The position numbers and the translations under genes are program-made. A DNA stretch of 64,000 nucleotides from an uncultured Alphaproteobacteria bacterium. Lineage in GTDB: Bacteria; Pseudomonadota; Alphaproteobacteria; HIMB59; GCA-002718135. Under the pieces are notes generated by a model, which saw nothing but the letters and a program-made list of their open reading frames with translations, was not told the origin of the DNA and searched no databases. Below, piece by piece: positions 1 through 10,441 of this stretch. The stretch covers positions 1 to 64,000 of the forward strand of contig CACNSY010000008.1 of NCBI GenBank assembly GCA_902623255.1, written 5' to 3'. The first letter of the stretch is position 1. Every line of letters begins with the position of its first letter.

Positions 1-399
1 TGTTCTTAATACTTTATAAAGAGGAATTAATAAAACCGCGCCTGAAAACATATTAATTGCTAATAAAATATAGAGTGAAGAATTTTTAAAAGGAAATTTA
101 AAACGTGCGTAAGAGTAAGCTGCTGGAATTACAAAAAGCAAAGTAATAATAGAAGTAACTGAGGCAAGAAAAAAACTGTTAAAAATATATCGTGGAAGCA
201 TTGGTACAGTATTCCACATTTCTCGATAAGCCCAAAAAGATAAATCATCTGAGTAAAATTGATAAGGAGATCTAAATAAATGATCTAAGGGTCGAAGCGA
301 TGCATAAAACATTTCGACAAAAGGTAAAAGAATAAAAATCATAAAGACTAATATTCCTGAATATAATAATATCTTTTCGTATATATTATATTTATCCAA
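1..399 (-). CDS. Sugar ABC transporter permease (MalG/UgpE type), partial at window edge; second copy of the downstream permease
   Basis: Reverse-strand translation from TTG at 397-399 reads LDKYNIYEKILLYSGILVFMIFILLPFVEMFYASLRPLDHLFRSPYQFYSDDLSFWAYREMWNTVPMLPRYIFNSFFLAS..., near identical to the 401-1240 product. Missing from the ORF track (non-ATG start, truncated). Confidence 0.8.
   Translation of the reverse strand, partial: MDKYNIYEKILLYSGILVFMIFILLPFVEMFYASLRPLDHLFRSPYQFYSDDLSFWAYREMWNTVPMLPRYIFNSFFLASVTSIITLLFVIPAAYSYARFKFPFKNSSLYILLAINMFSGAVLLIPLYKVLRT
206..288. repeat. 83-nt exact repeat of 1047-1129 inside the paralogous permease genes
   Basis: Direct comparison: identical from acagtattccacattt... 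to ...aaatgatctaa, with high identity on both sides. Confidence 0.85.
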
Positions 400-400
400 T

Positions 401-1240
401 TTAGTTTTTTACTGCTCCAGCAGTAAGCCCCTCTACAATATACTTTTGTAAAAATACAAATAATAATAACACAGGTAGCATTCCTACTAAGGCAGCTGCC
501 ATCATTTCATTCCATTTAACGCTTTGATATCCTATAAATTCATATAACCCTGTTGGAATTGGCATGTATTCTTTCTTTTGGTTAAATGTAATCGCAAATA
601 AAAATTGTTGAGCATATGCGCCAATGAATGCATAAATACCAACTACAACTAATCCAGGTGTACTTAAAGGAGCTATAATGTGTCTGAGTATTTGTACTCT
701 AGAAGCTCCGTCAACAAAAGCTGCCTCCTCTAAATCTATTGGTATTTTTTCAAAGTAAGACTTTAGCAACCAAATTGCAGTCGGTATTAAAAAAGCCACT
801 CCAGGAATAATCATAGATTGATAACTATTTAATAAACCTAAAGTCCTTAAGAGTTTATATAGAGGTATTAAAATTACTGCTCCTGAAAACATATTAATTG
901 CTAAGAGTACGTATAAGCTCGTATTCTTAGCTGGAAATTTAAAACGTGCGTAAGCGTAAGCTGCAGGAATAACAAAGATAAGAGTTAGTATAGCAACGCA
1001 AGAAGCCAGAAAAAAACTATTAAAGATATATCTTCCAAGCATTGGAACAGTATTCCACATTTCTCGATAAGCCCAAAAAGATAAATCATCTGAGTAAAAT
1101 TGATAAGGAGATCTAAATAAATGATCTAAAGGTCGAAGCGATGCATAAAACATTTCGATAAAAGGCAAAAGAATAAAAGTCATGAAGACAAAAATGCCAA
1201 AATAGATCAATATTTTTTCAAAAGGATTATATTTATTCAT
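401..1240 (-). CDS. Sugar ABC transporter permease (MalG/UgpE type)
   Basis: Multi-span membrane protein with EAAFVDGASRVQILRHIIAPLSTPG (EAA loop). Likely start MNKYNPFE at 1240, not the ORF-track start at 1267. Confidence 0.85.
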   Translation of the reverse strand: MNKYNPFEKILIYFGIFVFMTFILLPFIEMFYASLRPLDHLFRSPYQFYSDDLSFWAYREMWNTVPMLGRYIFNSFFLASCVAILTLIFVIPAAYAYARFKFPAKNTSLYVLLAINMFSGAVILIPLYKLLRTLGLLNSYQSMIIPGVAFLIPTAIWLLKSYFEKIPIDLEEAAFVDGASRVQILRHIIAPLSTPGLVVVGIYAFIGAYAQQFLFAITFNQKKEYMPIPTGLYEFIGYQSVKWNEMMAAALVGMLPVLLLFVFLQKYIVEGLTAGAVKN

Positions 1241-2132
1241 GAGAAATTTTCTTATTAATTCTAGCAAGTAAAGCTAAGTAAAATCCTGCAAATAACATTA
1301 ATAAAATCATTACAACTACAGCTCTAGCAGCACCTCTTCCAAATTTATAATTTCCTAATGCTTGTTTATAGGTGTCGATAATTAAAGTAGTTGTAGAACC
1401 TCTTGGCCCACCTTCTGTCAATATCCAAATTATTTCGAATGAGTTGAATGTCCAAATAGCAGATAATAATGACATTGTAATAATGACAGGAGTGATTTGA
1501 GGTAATGTAATTTTAAAAAATCTATCCCATCTTGAAGCGCCATCACAATAAGCAGCTTCATATAAATCTCTTGGCACACCCTGCATTGCAGCTAAAAAGA
1601 AAACGGTTACCATTGGTGTTCCAACCCAAACATCTGCAATTATTGTAGAAATAAAGGCACTTTGTTTGTAAGCAAGAAATCCAAAAGGACCATCCAAAAT
1701 TCCAGTTCGCATACCTACACCTGCGATAATTCCAAAATACCCGTTATATAACCATAACCAGCCAAGCATCCCAATTGCTATTGGGACTACCCATGGAGGC
1801 ATTACAAGTACCCTGAAAATTGATCTTCCTTTTAAATTAGCATTAAGTAAAACAGCTCCAATTAAACCAATAATAAGTTTTAAAGAGACTGAAAAAAACA
1901 TCCAAACAAATGTTCTGGTCACTATTCCATTAAATTTTTTGCTAGAAAACATTTTTTGATAATTTTCTAAACCAACATAATCTTCTCCTGCTAAGCTAGA
2001 ATTTGTAAAAGATAATCTAATTGTTTCCAATAATGGCCAAGCAACAATAAGAATTATATAAAGAGCTGCAGGAGCAATTAGTGCATATGCTATATATGTT
2101 TGGGCGGTATATGATTTTAATTTTTGATTCAT
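1233..2132 (-). CDS. Sugar ABC transporter permease (MalF/UgpA type)
   Basis: EAAYCDGASRWDRFFKITLPQITPV EAA loop; six-TM-like hydrophobic pattern; adjacent to MalG-type permease. Confidence 0.85.
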   Translation of the reverse strand: MNQKLKSYTAQTYIAYALIAPAALYIILIVAWPLLETIRLSFTNSSLAGEDYVGLENYQKMFSSKKFNGIVTRTFVWMFFSVSLKLIIGLIGAVLLNANLKGRSIFRVLVMPPWVVPIAIGMLGWLWLYNGYFGIIAGVGMRTGILDGPFGFLAYKQSAFISTIIADVWVGTPMVTVFFLAAMQGVPRDLYEAAYCDGASRWDRFFKITLPQITPVIITMSLLSAIWTFNSFEIIWILTEGGPRGSTTTLIIDTYKQALGNYKFGRGAARAVVVMILLMLFAGFYLALLARINKKISHE

Positions 2133-2137
2133 AATTA

Positions 2138-3283
2138 CTAATTTAATAGAGAGTCGAATTTATCCCAAGTGCTTGTTAAGTCAATTACTTTACCAGTATT
2201 TCTAGCTTCATCAATTTTCATAGCAACAATTCCTGCCTCCATACACTCTATTACACCAACTGGTAATTCTTTATTATTTTTTAATAAATAATTGTTAATG
2301 TCTTGAGCCATCATGCTATCTGCGCCATAATGACCTTTAATTTCTTTTCCAAAAGCTGCTCCATAATCTTCGTCAATAAGTACATTATTATTTTCATCAT
2401 GAGCTTTCATAAATCCTCTAACAAAATCTCCCTCAATCATTCCTGAAGATCCAATGACTGCAAATCTTCTAAATTCGTCTGGAACTTTCATATTAGTGTG
2501 AAAAGATAGTACTGCTTTATTTGCATATTCTATTATTGCTACTTGATGATCGACGATATCAGCATCACTATCAAAAACATTTGATTTTGACTCCCAACCT
2601 TTCAGCCTGTCTTTTGTATATTGTTCATGAGAACCCTCTGGAAGATTATCTGGTATAAAAGATCTTCTTGAACCAAAACTAGCAACTTTAATAGGTCTAC
2701 TCTTCGTAATCATTGAATAGAAGTCAATATCATGGCAACATTTTTCCAGCATAAAGCCTCCTGAATATTTTTGTTTTCTTCTCCAATTTCTCATAAAAAA
2801 AGCACCGTGCGAAGGCACTATATGTTCTGAAGCTTCAATCGATATTATATTTCCAATAGCATTTTGATCTAATAATTTTCTTACAGATCTTGCTTGCTGC
2901 GAATATCTTAGAACTAAGCCAACTATAATTCTTTCTTTGCCATATTCTTTTATTAATTTTGCTAACTCAAAAGTTTCTTGTTCACTTATTACTATCGGTT
3001 TCTCTGCAAATATTTGTAATCCTGCTTTTAATCCAAGCTTAATATGATCTAAATGTAGATGATTAGGAGACCCAATCATTAACATATCTAATTTCTCTCG
3101 ATCCAACATTTCGTTTAAACTTGAATATGATTTATTTGGAAAAAAATTATTTTTCTCAGCAAAATCTTTACCTATTGGCTGAGGATCTACATAAGCAACC
3201 ATTTCAAAATTTGGATTTACTTTTGAAAATTCATTATAAACACCTGCTGTTCTACTCCCAAAACCTACTGCACCTATTTTCAT
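2138..3283 (-). CDS. Gfo/Idh/MocA family oxidoreductase
   Basis: N-terminal GAVGFGSR nucleotide-binding motif, AEKPIV motif (cf. EKP). Confidence 0.8.
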   Translation of the reverse strand: MKIGAVGFGSRTAGVYNEFSKVNPNFEMVAYVDPQPIGKDFAEKNNFFPNKSYSSLNEMLDREKLDMLMIGSPNHLHLDHIKLGLKAGLQIFAEKPIVISEQETFELAKLIKEYGKERIIVGLVLRYSQQARSVRKLLDQNAIGNIISIEASEHIVPSHGAFFMRNWRRKQKYSGGFMLEKCCHDIDFYSMITKSRPIKVASFGSRRSFIPDNLPEGSHEQYTKDRLKGWESKSNVFDSDADIVDHQVAIIEYANKAVLSFHTNMKVPDEFRRFAVIGSSGMIEGDFVRGFMKAHDENNNVLIDEDYGAAFGKEIKGHYGADSMMAQDINNYLLKNNKELPVGVIECMEAGIVAMKIDEARNTGKVIDLTSTWDKFDSLLN

Positions 3284-3301
3284 ATTTGTTTTACTTTAAC
3301 A

Positions 3302-5164
3302 TTAAAAATTGTGATATCGCCAGCCAAATTTTTTTAAAAAATTCATAGAATTTATAAGGGCTGAACGAAAATCTATCCATTTTCTCGAAATTTTTCCTTT
3401 CCACGCAACTTCTGATAAAGTTGCTAATCTTGGATTAATCATTTGATCAAAAAATTTTTTATCTGTAATTGTCTCTGACCAGAGTTGACCTTGTAACCCT
3501 TTTATCAATTCTGATTTATTTATATCTTTTATTGGGTCCCATTCATAAATATCTTTTACTTCTATAGTTGCAGCCCAACAAATACCTCTTTCTTCAGTTG
3601 AGTTATTATAAGCCATATCAAAATATGTTTTTTGACCAGGACAAAGTATTGTTTCAAATCCCTTATTTGTAGTTTCTTTTGCAACATCTGAATGCTCCCA
3701 TGAAAAGATCAAACATGATTTATCAATTTTTCCAGCACTTCCACCCACACCATGATCGATATGAGGAGACACTGCCGCCTCATTCCATGCAGCTGTTCTT
3801 TTATTTTTTGATTTGAGAAAATCTATTAAAAAATTCATATAGTAATCTTGATATTCCTCTTGTGATTTAATATTATTTTTTTTCATAAACTCGATAATTG
3901 CTGGAGAACCTTCCCACGCATTACTTGGTCTTTCATCAACGCCAACATGAATTACATCATATGAGAAAATATCACTTACTTCATTCAACATATCTTTTAA
4001 AAAAGTTACAGTTTTTTCTAAGGAAGGATTTATTGTATTATTCTTATATGAACCAACATCCTCACTAACTATATTTGAAGACTGTTCTCTAAGTTCTGGC
4101 ATGATTTCTAGTAATGCCCAAGAATGTGCTGGTAAATCAATTTCAGGCATAATCTCGATATTTAATTTTTTTGCATATATAATTAAATCTTTGATATCTT
4201 CCTGTGTGTAATATCCGCCGTATTTATCATAACCGCTTCCGTACAATGGTGGGATTTTAAAATTATATCCTCTGAATCCTCCATTTAATGCTAGATCTGG
4301 ATATTTTTTAATTTCAATTCTCCACGCTTCGTTATCTGTTAAATGCCAGTGAAATCTATTAAGCTTAAATAATACCATGTAATTAAATAAACGTTTGATT
4401 TCATCAATAGTATAGAATTGTCTTGCACAATCGAGATGCATTCCTCTCCATTGATATTTTGGATTATCGTGTATTGTACAAATTGGAAGCTTTGTTTGAT
4501 AGAAATCAATTAAATGAACTAAAGATATAAGACTATATAGCTTTCCACCATAAGTATTGTATTTAATCTCAATATTATCTTTTGTTATCTGCATAAAATA
4601 TTGATCGTTTAATAACTGATCATCTTTTTTAAAAAAAATTGGAAATCCTTTTTCAGAAGTAAAATTAATATCCAATTTGTAAATAATATTTTGCAAATTA
4701 GAAATAATTTCAATTTCCGTATTTAGATTAAATGTTTTATTTTCAATATTTATAAATTCATTTTGTAAATGGATTTTTTCTGGCTCAGGAATAATAGGTA
4801 TAAAATTTTTTGTTTTTAAATCTTCATAAGTTTTCTTTTTAATTGGTTTTTCAAATATCAAATCTGAAACATTTATATTTAATTTACTATTGTTTAATGT
4901 ATCAATAATGAAAATACCTTCCGGACCACACGAAAGGTTGAAGTTACCAATTTTAGGAATTTGTAAATCTAATAAAATTGTATTTTTTTTTATAGATAAC
5001 TCGTAATAACGCCCAATTTGCTTAGTTATTTCGCCTCCTGATATAGATTTTATTGAATAAACTAATGAGAAACACAATTTTAAATTTGGATCTACTAATT
5101 TATCATCAAGAATAATTTTTAATTTATTTTCATTTGTAAAAGATATATTAATTTGATTAGTCAT
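3302..5164 (-). CDS. Beta-N-acetylhexosaminidase, GH20 family, no evident signal peptide
   Basis: YQWRGMHLDCARQFY, FHWHLTDNEAWRIEIKKYPDL, HVGVDERPSNAW (catalytic Asp-Glu) and WSE motifs typical of GH20. Confidence 0.88.
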   Translation of the reverse strand: MTNQINISFTNENKLKIILDDKLVDPNLKLCFSLVYSIKSISGGEITKQIGRYYELSIKKNTILLDLQIPKIGNFNLSCGPEGIFIIDTLNNSKLNINVSDLIFEKPIKKKTYEDLKTKNFIPIIPEPEKIHLQNEFINIENKTFNLNTEIEIISNLQNIIYKLDINFTSEKGFPIFFKKDDQLLNDQYFMQITKDNIEIKYNTYGGKLYSLISLVHLIDFYQTKLPICTIHDNPKYQWRGMHLDCARQFYTIDEIKRLFNYMVLFKLNRFHWHLTDNEAWRIEIKKYPDLALNGGFRGYNFKIPPLYGSGYDKYGGYYTQEDIKDLIIYAKKLNIEIMPEIDLPAHSWALLEIMPELREQSSNIVSEDVGSYKNNTINPSLEKTVTFLKDMLNEVSDIFSYDVIHVGVDERPSNAWEGSPAIIEFMKKNNIKSQEEYQDYYMNFLIDFLKSKNKRTAAWNEAAVSPHIDHGVGGSAGKIDKSCLIFSWEHSDVAKETTNKGFETILCPGQKTYFDMAYNNSTEERGICWAATIEVKDIYEWDPIKDINKSELIKGLQGQLWSETITDKKFFDQMINPRLATLSEVAWKGKISRKWIDFRSALINSMNFLKKFGWRYHNF

Positions 5165-5177
5165 AACTAGTAATTAT

Positions 5178-6245
5178 ATGAGTTTTAAAGATATATTTAA
5201 TATAGACGCAGAAGTAAAGGAAAGTGCTCATGCAAGAGTAAATTTAATTGGTGAACATACCGATTATACTGGTGGATATGTCATGCCTACACTTTTATCT
5301 TTTAAAAATACCATTGAGATATCTCAAAATAATTCTAATGAATTCACAGTTTATTCTCAACATTTTAAAGAGAAAAAAACATTCAATGATTTCAAAAAAT
5401 CAATCAACAATGAGTGGGTTGATTATATAAAAGGTTGTTTGCATATATTTTTTGATGAAAATAAGATTTCATCTAGATTTATAAACATTTTTATTTCATC
5501 TGATATACCTTTAGAAAGAGGTATTTCATCATCTTCAGCATTGTGTGTTGCTACACTAAAAGCACTTAATACTTTTTTTGAAACAAAAATCAAAGATCCA
5601 GAAATTGCAAAATTAGCAAAGAAAGTAGAATTCAACTATATAGGTGTTTCTGGTGGAATAATGGATCAAATGGTTTCTTCTATTGGTATTCATGGCAAAG
5701 CATTTTTTATGAATTGTAAGAATTTAGAATACGAACTTATTAATTTTCCAGAAAATTGGAAATTTTGTTTGATTGATTCTGAAGTACAACGAAATTTAAG
5801 AGATAGCTCTTATAATGAAAGATTTGCTGAACTCCAAGAGGCTGAAAAAAAACTTGGTGTAGAATATTTAGGTGAAGTTAAAAAAGAAAATTTTCAAACA
5901 AATAAATTTAATAATAATACTATAGCAAAAAGAGCAAAGCATGTTGTTTTTGAAAATGATAGAGTGATTAATGCAAAAAAAAATTTAATAGAAAATAATA
6001 TTCAAGAGTTTGGAAAATTAATGAATGAAAGTCACGTATCATATTCTAAAGATTTTGAAGCATCTACTTTAGATGTTGATTTAATTGTTCAGAGATCGGT
6101 TGAATGTGGTGCTCTAGGCGCCAGATTGACTGGTGGTGGATTTGGTGGTTTTACAGTTTCATTAATTGAAAGAAATAATTTTAGTAATTGGTATAGTAAA
6201 ATATTAAATTTTTATCCTGCTGAAAAGATCTTCGAAGTCAATTAA
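5178..6245 (+). CDS. galK: Galactokinase (GHMP kinase)
   Basis: ARVNLIGEHTDYTGGYVMP galactokinase signature; ERGISSSSAL and GGGFGG motifs. Confidence 0.88.
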   Translation: MSFKDIFNIDAEVKESAHARVNLIGEHTDYTGGYVMPTLLSFKNTIEISQNNSNEFTVYSQHFKEKKTFNDFKKSINNEWVDYIKGCLHIFFDENKISSRFINIFISSDIPLERGISSSSALCVATLKALNTFFETKIKDPEIAKLAKKVEFNYIGVSGGIMDQMVSSIGIHGKAFFMNCKNLEYELINFPENWKFCLIDSEVQRNLRDSSYNERFAELQEAEKKLGVEYLGEVKKENFQTNKFNNNTIAKRAKHVVFENDRVINAKKNLIENNIQEFGKLMNESHVSYSKDFEASTLDVDLIVQRSVECGALGARLTGGGFGGFTVSLIERNNFSNWYSKILNFYPAEKIFEVN

Positions 6246-7318
6246 GGTTTTAATAACCTTCTAAGCTTACCCTCAGTGACATCATGATCGATGTAACATC
6301 CTTGTAGATGTCTAAAACCAGTATTTGGATCAAATTTAGTTCTTCCATGTAATAATCTCAGGTTATCAAACATTGCAATCATTCCTTTAGATAATCTAAA
6401 TTTAATTTTGAAATCATCAGAGTTACAAAGTTTGAACATATATTTTCTAGCCTTATAAAAAAGATCAAGATTATTTTCCTCTAATAATGGAACATAATCA
6501 AGTCTTCCACTAAATCGTATTTGTCTAAAGTTATTATTATGGTCTAGTTCAATTAATTTTGCTTCATCAATTAAAATTGTATCAATATCTGTAAATTTAA
6601 AAGTAACATTAGTTTCAGTTAATACTTTATAAAATTCAGGTTGGTTATGTTTTAAAAAATTTGCAACACTAAAACCATCAACTAAACTTGAGTCTCCTCC
6701 TATAGATTCATTAGCAATACAATGAAGTAATTGAATTCCAGGAACAGGCTTTCTATATGGGTTATCTGAATGTGAAGTTAACTCTAATGCAGTATAGGCA
6801 AGATCATTTGGATTTGGTTTTGAGACAACGTTAAATAATTTTCCAAAATTTGTTGCTCGAACTGGGCCTAATTTTTCAGCAAAATTTATAACTTCATCTT
6901 CTTCTGCTTTTGTATTTTCGATTATTACATAACCATATTGATAAAATACTTTAAGCATATTGATAAGTTCCTTTTTATTCTCAAAGATTTTATTATTATC
7001 AAAAATTTCCAAATTTTGTTCACTGACATTCCATATTTTTTTTTCAGGTATGACATCAATATCATTGATTTCATTATAAAGATCATCGATATTAAAAGAT
7101 CCTTTTGTTCCATCACTAAATTCAACATTTAATATATTTTCGTTAACATTATGAGAATTTATAAATAGATTATCATCTAAGAGGCTTGGTTCATATAAAC
7201 GTTGTAGATTATTTTGGTCTACAAATTCACTCCCATTTAATCTTTCACGAAGCCAAATACTATGAAGTTTAAACTCTGATAATTTTCCTTCATTAATATG
7301 AATTATTTTTTTTCCCAT
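6242..7318 (-). CDS. Gamma-butyrobetaine/trimethyllysine hydroxylase-like Fe(II)/2OG dioxygenase
   Basis: N-terminal HSIWLRERL segment plus TauD-like core with HSDNPYR (HxD) and distal LLHGRTKFD His, RHLQGCYIDHD C-terminus. Confidence 0.8.
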   Translation of the reverse strand: MGKKIIHINEGKLSEFKLHSIWLRERLNGSEFVDQNNLQRLYEPSLLDDNLFINSHNVNENILNVEFSDGTKGSFNIDDLYNEINDIDVIPEKKIWNVSEQNLEIFDNNKIFENKKELINMLKVFYQYGYVIIENTKAEEDEVINFAEKLGPVRATNFGKLFNVVSKPNPNDLAYTALELTSHSDNPYRKPVPGIQLLHCIANESIGGDSSLVDGFSVANFLKHNQPEFYKVLTETNVTFKFTDIDTILIDEAKLIELDHNNNFRQIRFSGRLDYVPLLEENNLDLFYKARKYMFKLCNSDDFKIKFRLSKGMIAMFDNLRLLHGRTKFDPNTGFRHLQGCYIDHDVTEGKLRRLLKP

Positions 7319-7404
7319 TTTTAGTTTATTAATTAATATTTAAATTTGTGTAAATTATAAATTATAGTTAAAAATTAAAAAATAGTTGAGAAATAAATGA
7401 TTAA

Positions 7405-8235
7405 TTATTCTCCTAGTAGAGAATCATCTAAAACTCTAGTTTCATATGCTGAATAAGAGTGCCAACCATGCACTGTTTGATCAAAATCAATTACACTACC
7501 TGTCATTAATCCAGATTCTTCTGAGCACATAAAAGCTAATCCCTTTGCTACATCGATAGGCTTAATCAATCTGTTAAAAGGAACTTTTTTTTCTTCATCT
7601 TGCAACCAATTAGGATTTTTTTTATGAACTCTTGTTTGAATATCATGTTCAGCAGGAGTGTCTGTCCATCCAATATTTAAAGCATTTACTCTTATTTGAT
7701 AGCTAGCGACAGAATTTGCAATATTTTTTGTCATTGTAGCTAAAGCAGCTTTTGAACCACTATAAGCAACAATAAATGGCATACCACTATACATTGCCAT
7801 AGATAATACATTTGCAATTGTTCCTTTGTTTTTATCTCTAATCATTATTTTAATTGTCTCTTGCATTAATATGAAAGGTGCACGGGTATTAATATTATAA
7901 TTATTTTCATAATTTTCTAGAGTAGCACTTAGAATTGTTCCTCTTTCTGTGTATCCTGCAACATTAATTAAAGAATTTATTGTTCCAAATTTTTTATCAG
8001 TCTCCAAAACAATTTTTTTGCAATCATCAATATTTTTAAGGTCTGCTTTTATATACAAACACTCAGTGCCTAATTTTTCAATCTGATTTTTAACTTCAAG
8101 ACCTTTATTTTCTTGTCTCCCACAAATTGTAATTGCTTTAGCACCTCTGCTAGCTAATAATCTCGCTGTTTCAGCACCACTACCTTGTGTACTACCTGTA
8201 ACTATAATGACCTTATCTTTAAATTGTTCATTCAT
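7405..8235 (-). CDS. Short-chain dehydrogenase/reductase (SDR)
   Basis: TGSTQGSGAETA cofactor motif, NVAG, YSGSK catalytic motif. Confidence 0.85.
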   Translation of the reverse strand: MNEQFKDKVIIVTGSTQGSGAETARLLASRGAKAITICGRQENKGLEVKNQIEKLGTECLYIKADLKNIDDCKKIVLETDKKFGTINSLINVAGYTERGTILSATLENYENNYNINTRAPFILMQETIKIMIRDKNKGTIANVLSMAMYSGMPFIVAYSGSKAALATMTKNIANSVASYQIRVNALNIGWTDTPAEHDIQTRVHKKNPNWLQDEEKKVPFNRLIKPIDVAKGLAFMCSEESGLMTGSVIDFDQTVHGWHSYSAYETRVLDDSLLGE

Positions 8236-8250
8236 AGAATTTATCTATAA

Positions 8251-9252
8251 CTAAAATTTTGGTTTTACAACTTTATTTAATTTTACTGATTTAGTTGCTG
8301 AATTAGCAAGAATTAAAGCATTCTTTCCATCCTCAAAAGTGACTGATGTATTTTTTTTATTTTTTATAGATTTAATAAATTGATCTAATTGTATTTGATA
8401 AGCATCTTTGTATCTTTCGATAAAAAAATTTTTAATAGGTTTTTTTGCAAATGACAAATTTTGATTATAGTAATTGATATCATTATTAGGAACATTATCA
8501 GAAATTAACATTCCATTACTTCCAAATACTTCGAGTCTTTGATCATAACCATAAACGGCTCTTCTTGAATTATTTATATGAACTAAAACCCCTTTTTTTG
8601 ATTTCATAAAACACATAGTTGTGTCATAATCATTGGTAACCTTAAAATCATTTGAGACATTTACAGAACCTTGTGCAAAAACTTCTACAATTGGATCATT
8701 ATTAAGAATAAATCGTGCCAAATCAAAATCATGTATTGAACAATCTCTAAAAATTCCACCCGATTGTTTTAAATAATCAATACCAGGTGGAGAAGGGTCT
8801 CTACTTGTGATTACAATCATTTCAATTTTCCCAATTTTTCCTGATAGAACCTCACTTTGTACTTTATTATGATTAGGATCAAATCTACGATTAAAACCAA
8901 TTTGAATAGTTGGTTTAAATTTTTTAATTTTTTGCCAACATTTATTTACTTTATTTATATCTAAATCAATTGGCTTTTCACATAATATAGCTTTATTACA
9001 TTCTGCTCCTAGAGAAATATAGTTTGTATGAGTCGGGGTGGCAGAAGCAATTAAAATAGCATTTATTTGATCTGAAGAAATTGCTTCCTTTGCAGTCTTT
9101 GCAACTTCACAACTATATTTTTTTGCAATTTTTTTAGCAGAGCTTGTATCAATGTCATAAACGTATTTGAGGCTCGCTTCTGGATGATCATTTATGATTG
9201 ACGCATGTAATTTGCCAATTCTTCCTGTTCCTAATAAGGCAAAATTAATCAT
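8251..9252 (-). CDS. Gfo/Idh/MocA oxidoreductase, inositol 2-dehydrogenase-like
   Basis: ALLGTGRIGKLHA and CEKPIDLD motifs resemble IolG. Confidence 0.8.
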   Translation of the reverse strand: MINFALLGTGRIGKLHASIINDHPEASLKYVYDIDTSSAKKIAKKYSCEVAKTAKEAISSDQINAILIASATPTHTNYISLGAECNKAILCEKPIDLDINKVNKCWQKIKKFKPTIQIGFNRRFDPNHNKVQSEVLSGKIGKIEMIVITSRDPSPPGIDYLKQSGGIFRDCSIHDFDLARFILNNDPIVEVFAQGSVNVSNDFKVTNDYDTTMCFMKSKKGVLVHINNSRRAVYGYDQRLEVFGSNGMLISDNVPNNDINYYNQNLSFAKKPIKNFFIERYKDAYQIQLDQFIKSIKNKKNTSVTFEDGKNALILANSATKSVKLNKVVKPKF

Positions 9253-9253
9253 T

Positions 9254-10441
9254 TTAGATTTTTATCCACTTTGAATTTAAATTAGAAGATTTTTTTGCTG
9301 CATAAATAAATTTAATACCAGCTACACCATCATCAATTGTTGGAAATGAATATTTTTTATTTTTATTATGAATCTGATCAGCAAATTCTGAATAAATATT
9401 TGCAAAAGCTTCAAAAAAACCTTCTGGGTGACCAGCAGCAATTCTTGAAGATGATAGTGAAAATTTAGATACTAATTTACTTGCTCTTGTTATAACTTTC
9501 ATTGGTTTATCTAGTTCTGTAAATTTTAGATTATTTGGATCATCCTGTAACCATTCTATTGAACCTTTTGTTCCATACACTCTAATTTTTAGACCATTTT
9601 CTCCACCAGTAGCAGCAGACGATACCCAGATTATACCTCTTGCCTTATTTCGCATTCTTAATAATACAAAAGCATTATCATCAACTGAAATTTCTGAGGA
9701 TAATGAATTTACTTCTGCTGATATTTCGTTTGCTTCTAATCCAGTCACATATCTCAACAAATGATACGCGTGAGTTCCAATTTCAGATAATATCATTGAG
9801 GGCCCAGATTGTTTTTTATCTAGTCTCCATTTTAATGTTCTTTTTTCATCTTTCTTTTTTACTCCGACTGTATAACCTTGGGGGTACTCAACATTTATTA
9901 AATTGATTTTTCCTAATTTATGATTTGAAATAATATTTTTTGCCTCTCGTAACATTGGATAGCTTGAGTAATTGTGTGTTAATGCAAATACAATTTTATT
10001 TTTTAAAATTACTTTTTTTAATTTAACAGCATCCTCAACTGTTGCGGTTAAAGGCTTGTCACAAATAATATGTATTCCTTTTTCAATAAATGCTTTTGCT
10101 ATCTTATAATGATCACCCGATGGAGTCATTATTCCAAGCGCTTGAATACCATCATTTCTTTTTGACTCAGCGGATGCCATAGACTTATAATCATTGTAAC
10201 AACGATCATCAGCTAATCCTAATGAAGAACCAAAAGATTTAGATTTTTTTTTATCTTTTGAAAATATTCCAGCAACAAATTCAAATTTATTATCAAATCT
10301 AGCTGATAGCCTATGTGTGTATCCAATAAATGAATTAGGACCTCCACCAATAAAACCAATTCGAATTTTACTTTTATTATTTAAAGTATCATTTCTGAGT
10401 AAATCTAATCTACCAAAAGCAATTTTGGATTTTTTTTTCAT
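9254..10441 (-). CDS. Gfo/Idh/MocA family oxidoreductase
   Basis: RIGFIGGGPNSFIG, CDKPLT motifs. Confidence 0.8.
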   Translation of the reverse strand: MKKKSKIAFGRLDLLRNDTLNNKSKIRIGFIGGGPNSFIGYTHRLSARFDNKFEFVAGIFSKDKKKSKSFGSSLGLADDRCYNDYKSMASAESKRNDGIQALGIMTPSGDHYKIAKAFIEKGIHIICDKPLTATVEDAVKLKKVILKNKIVFALTHNYSSYPMLREAKNIISNHKLGKINLINVEYPQGYTVGVKKKDEKRTLKWRLDKKQSGPSMILSEIGTHAYHLLRYVTGLEANEISAEVNSLSSEISVDDNAFVLLRMRNKARGIIWVSSAATGGENGLKIRVYGTKGSIEWLQDDPNNLKFTELDKPMKVITRASKLVSKFSLSSSRIAAGHPEGFFEAFANIYSEFADQIHNKNKKYSFPTIDDGVAGIKFIYAAKKSSNLNSKWIKI

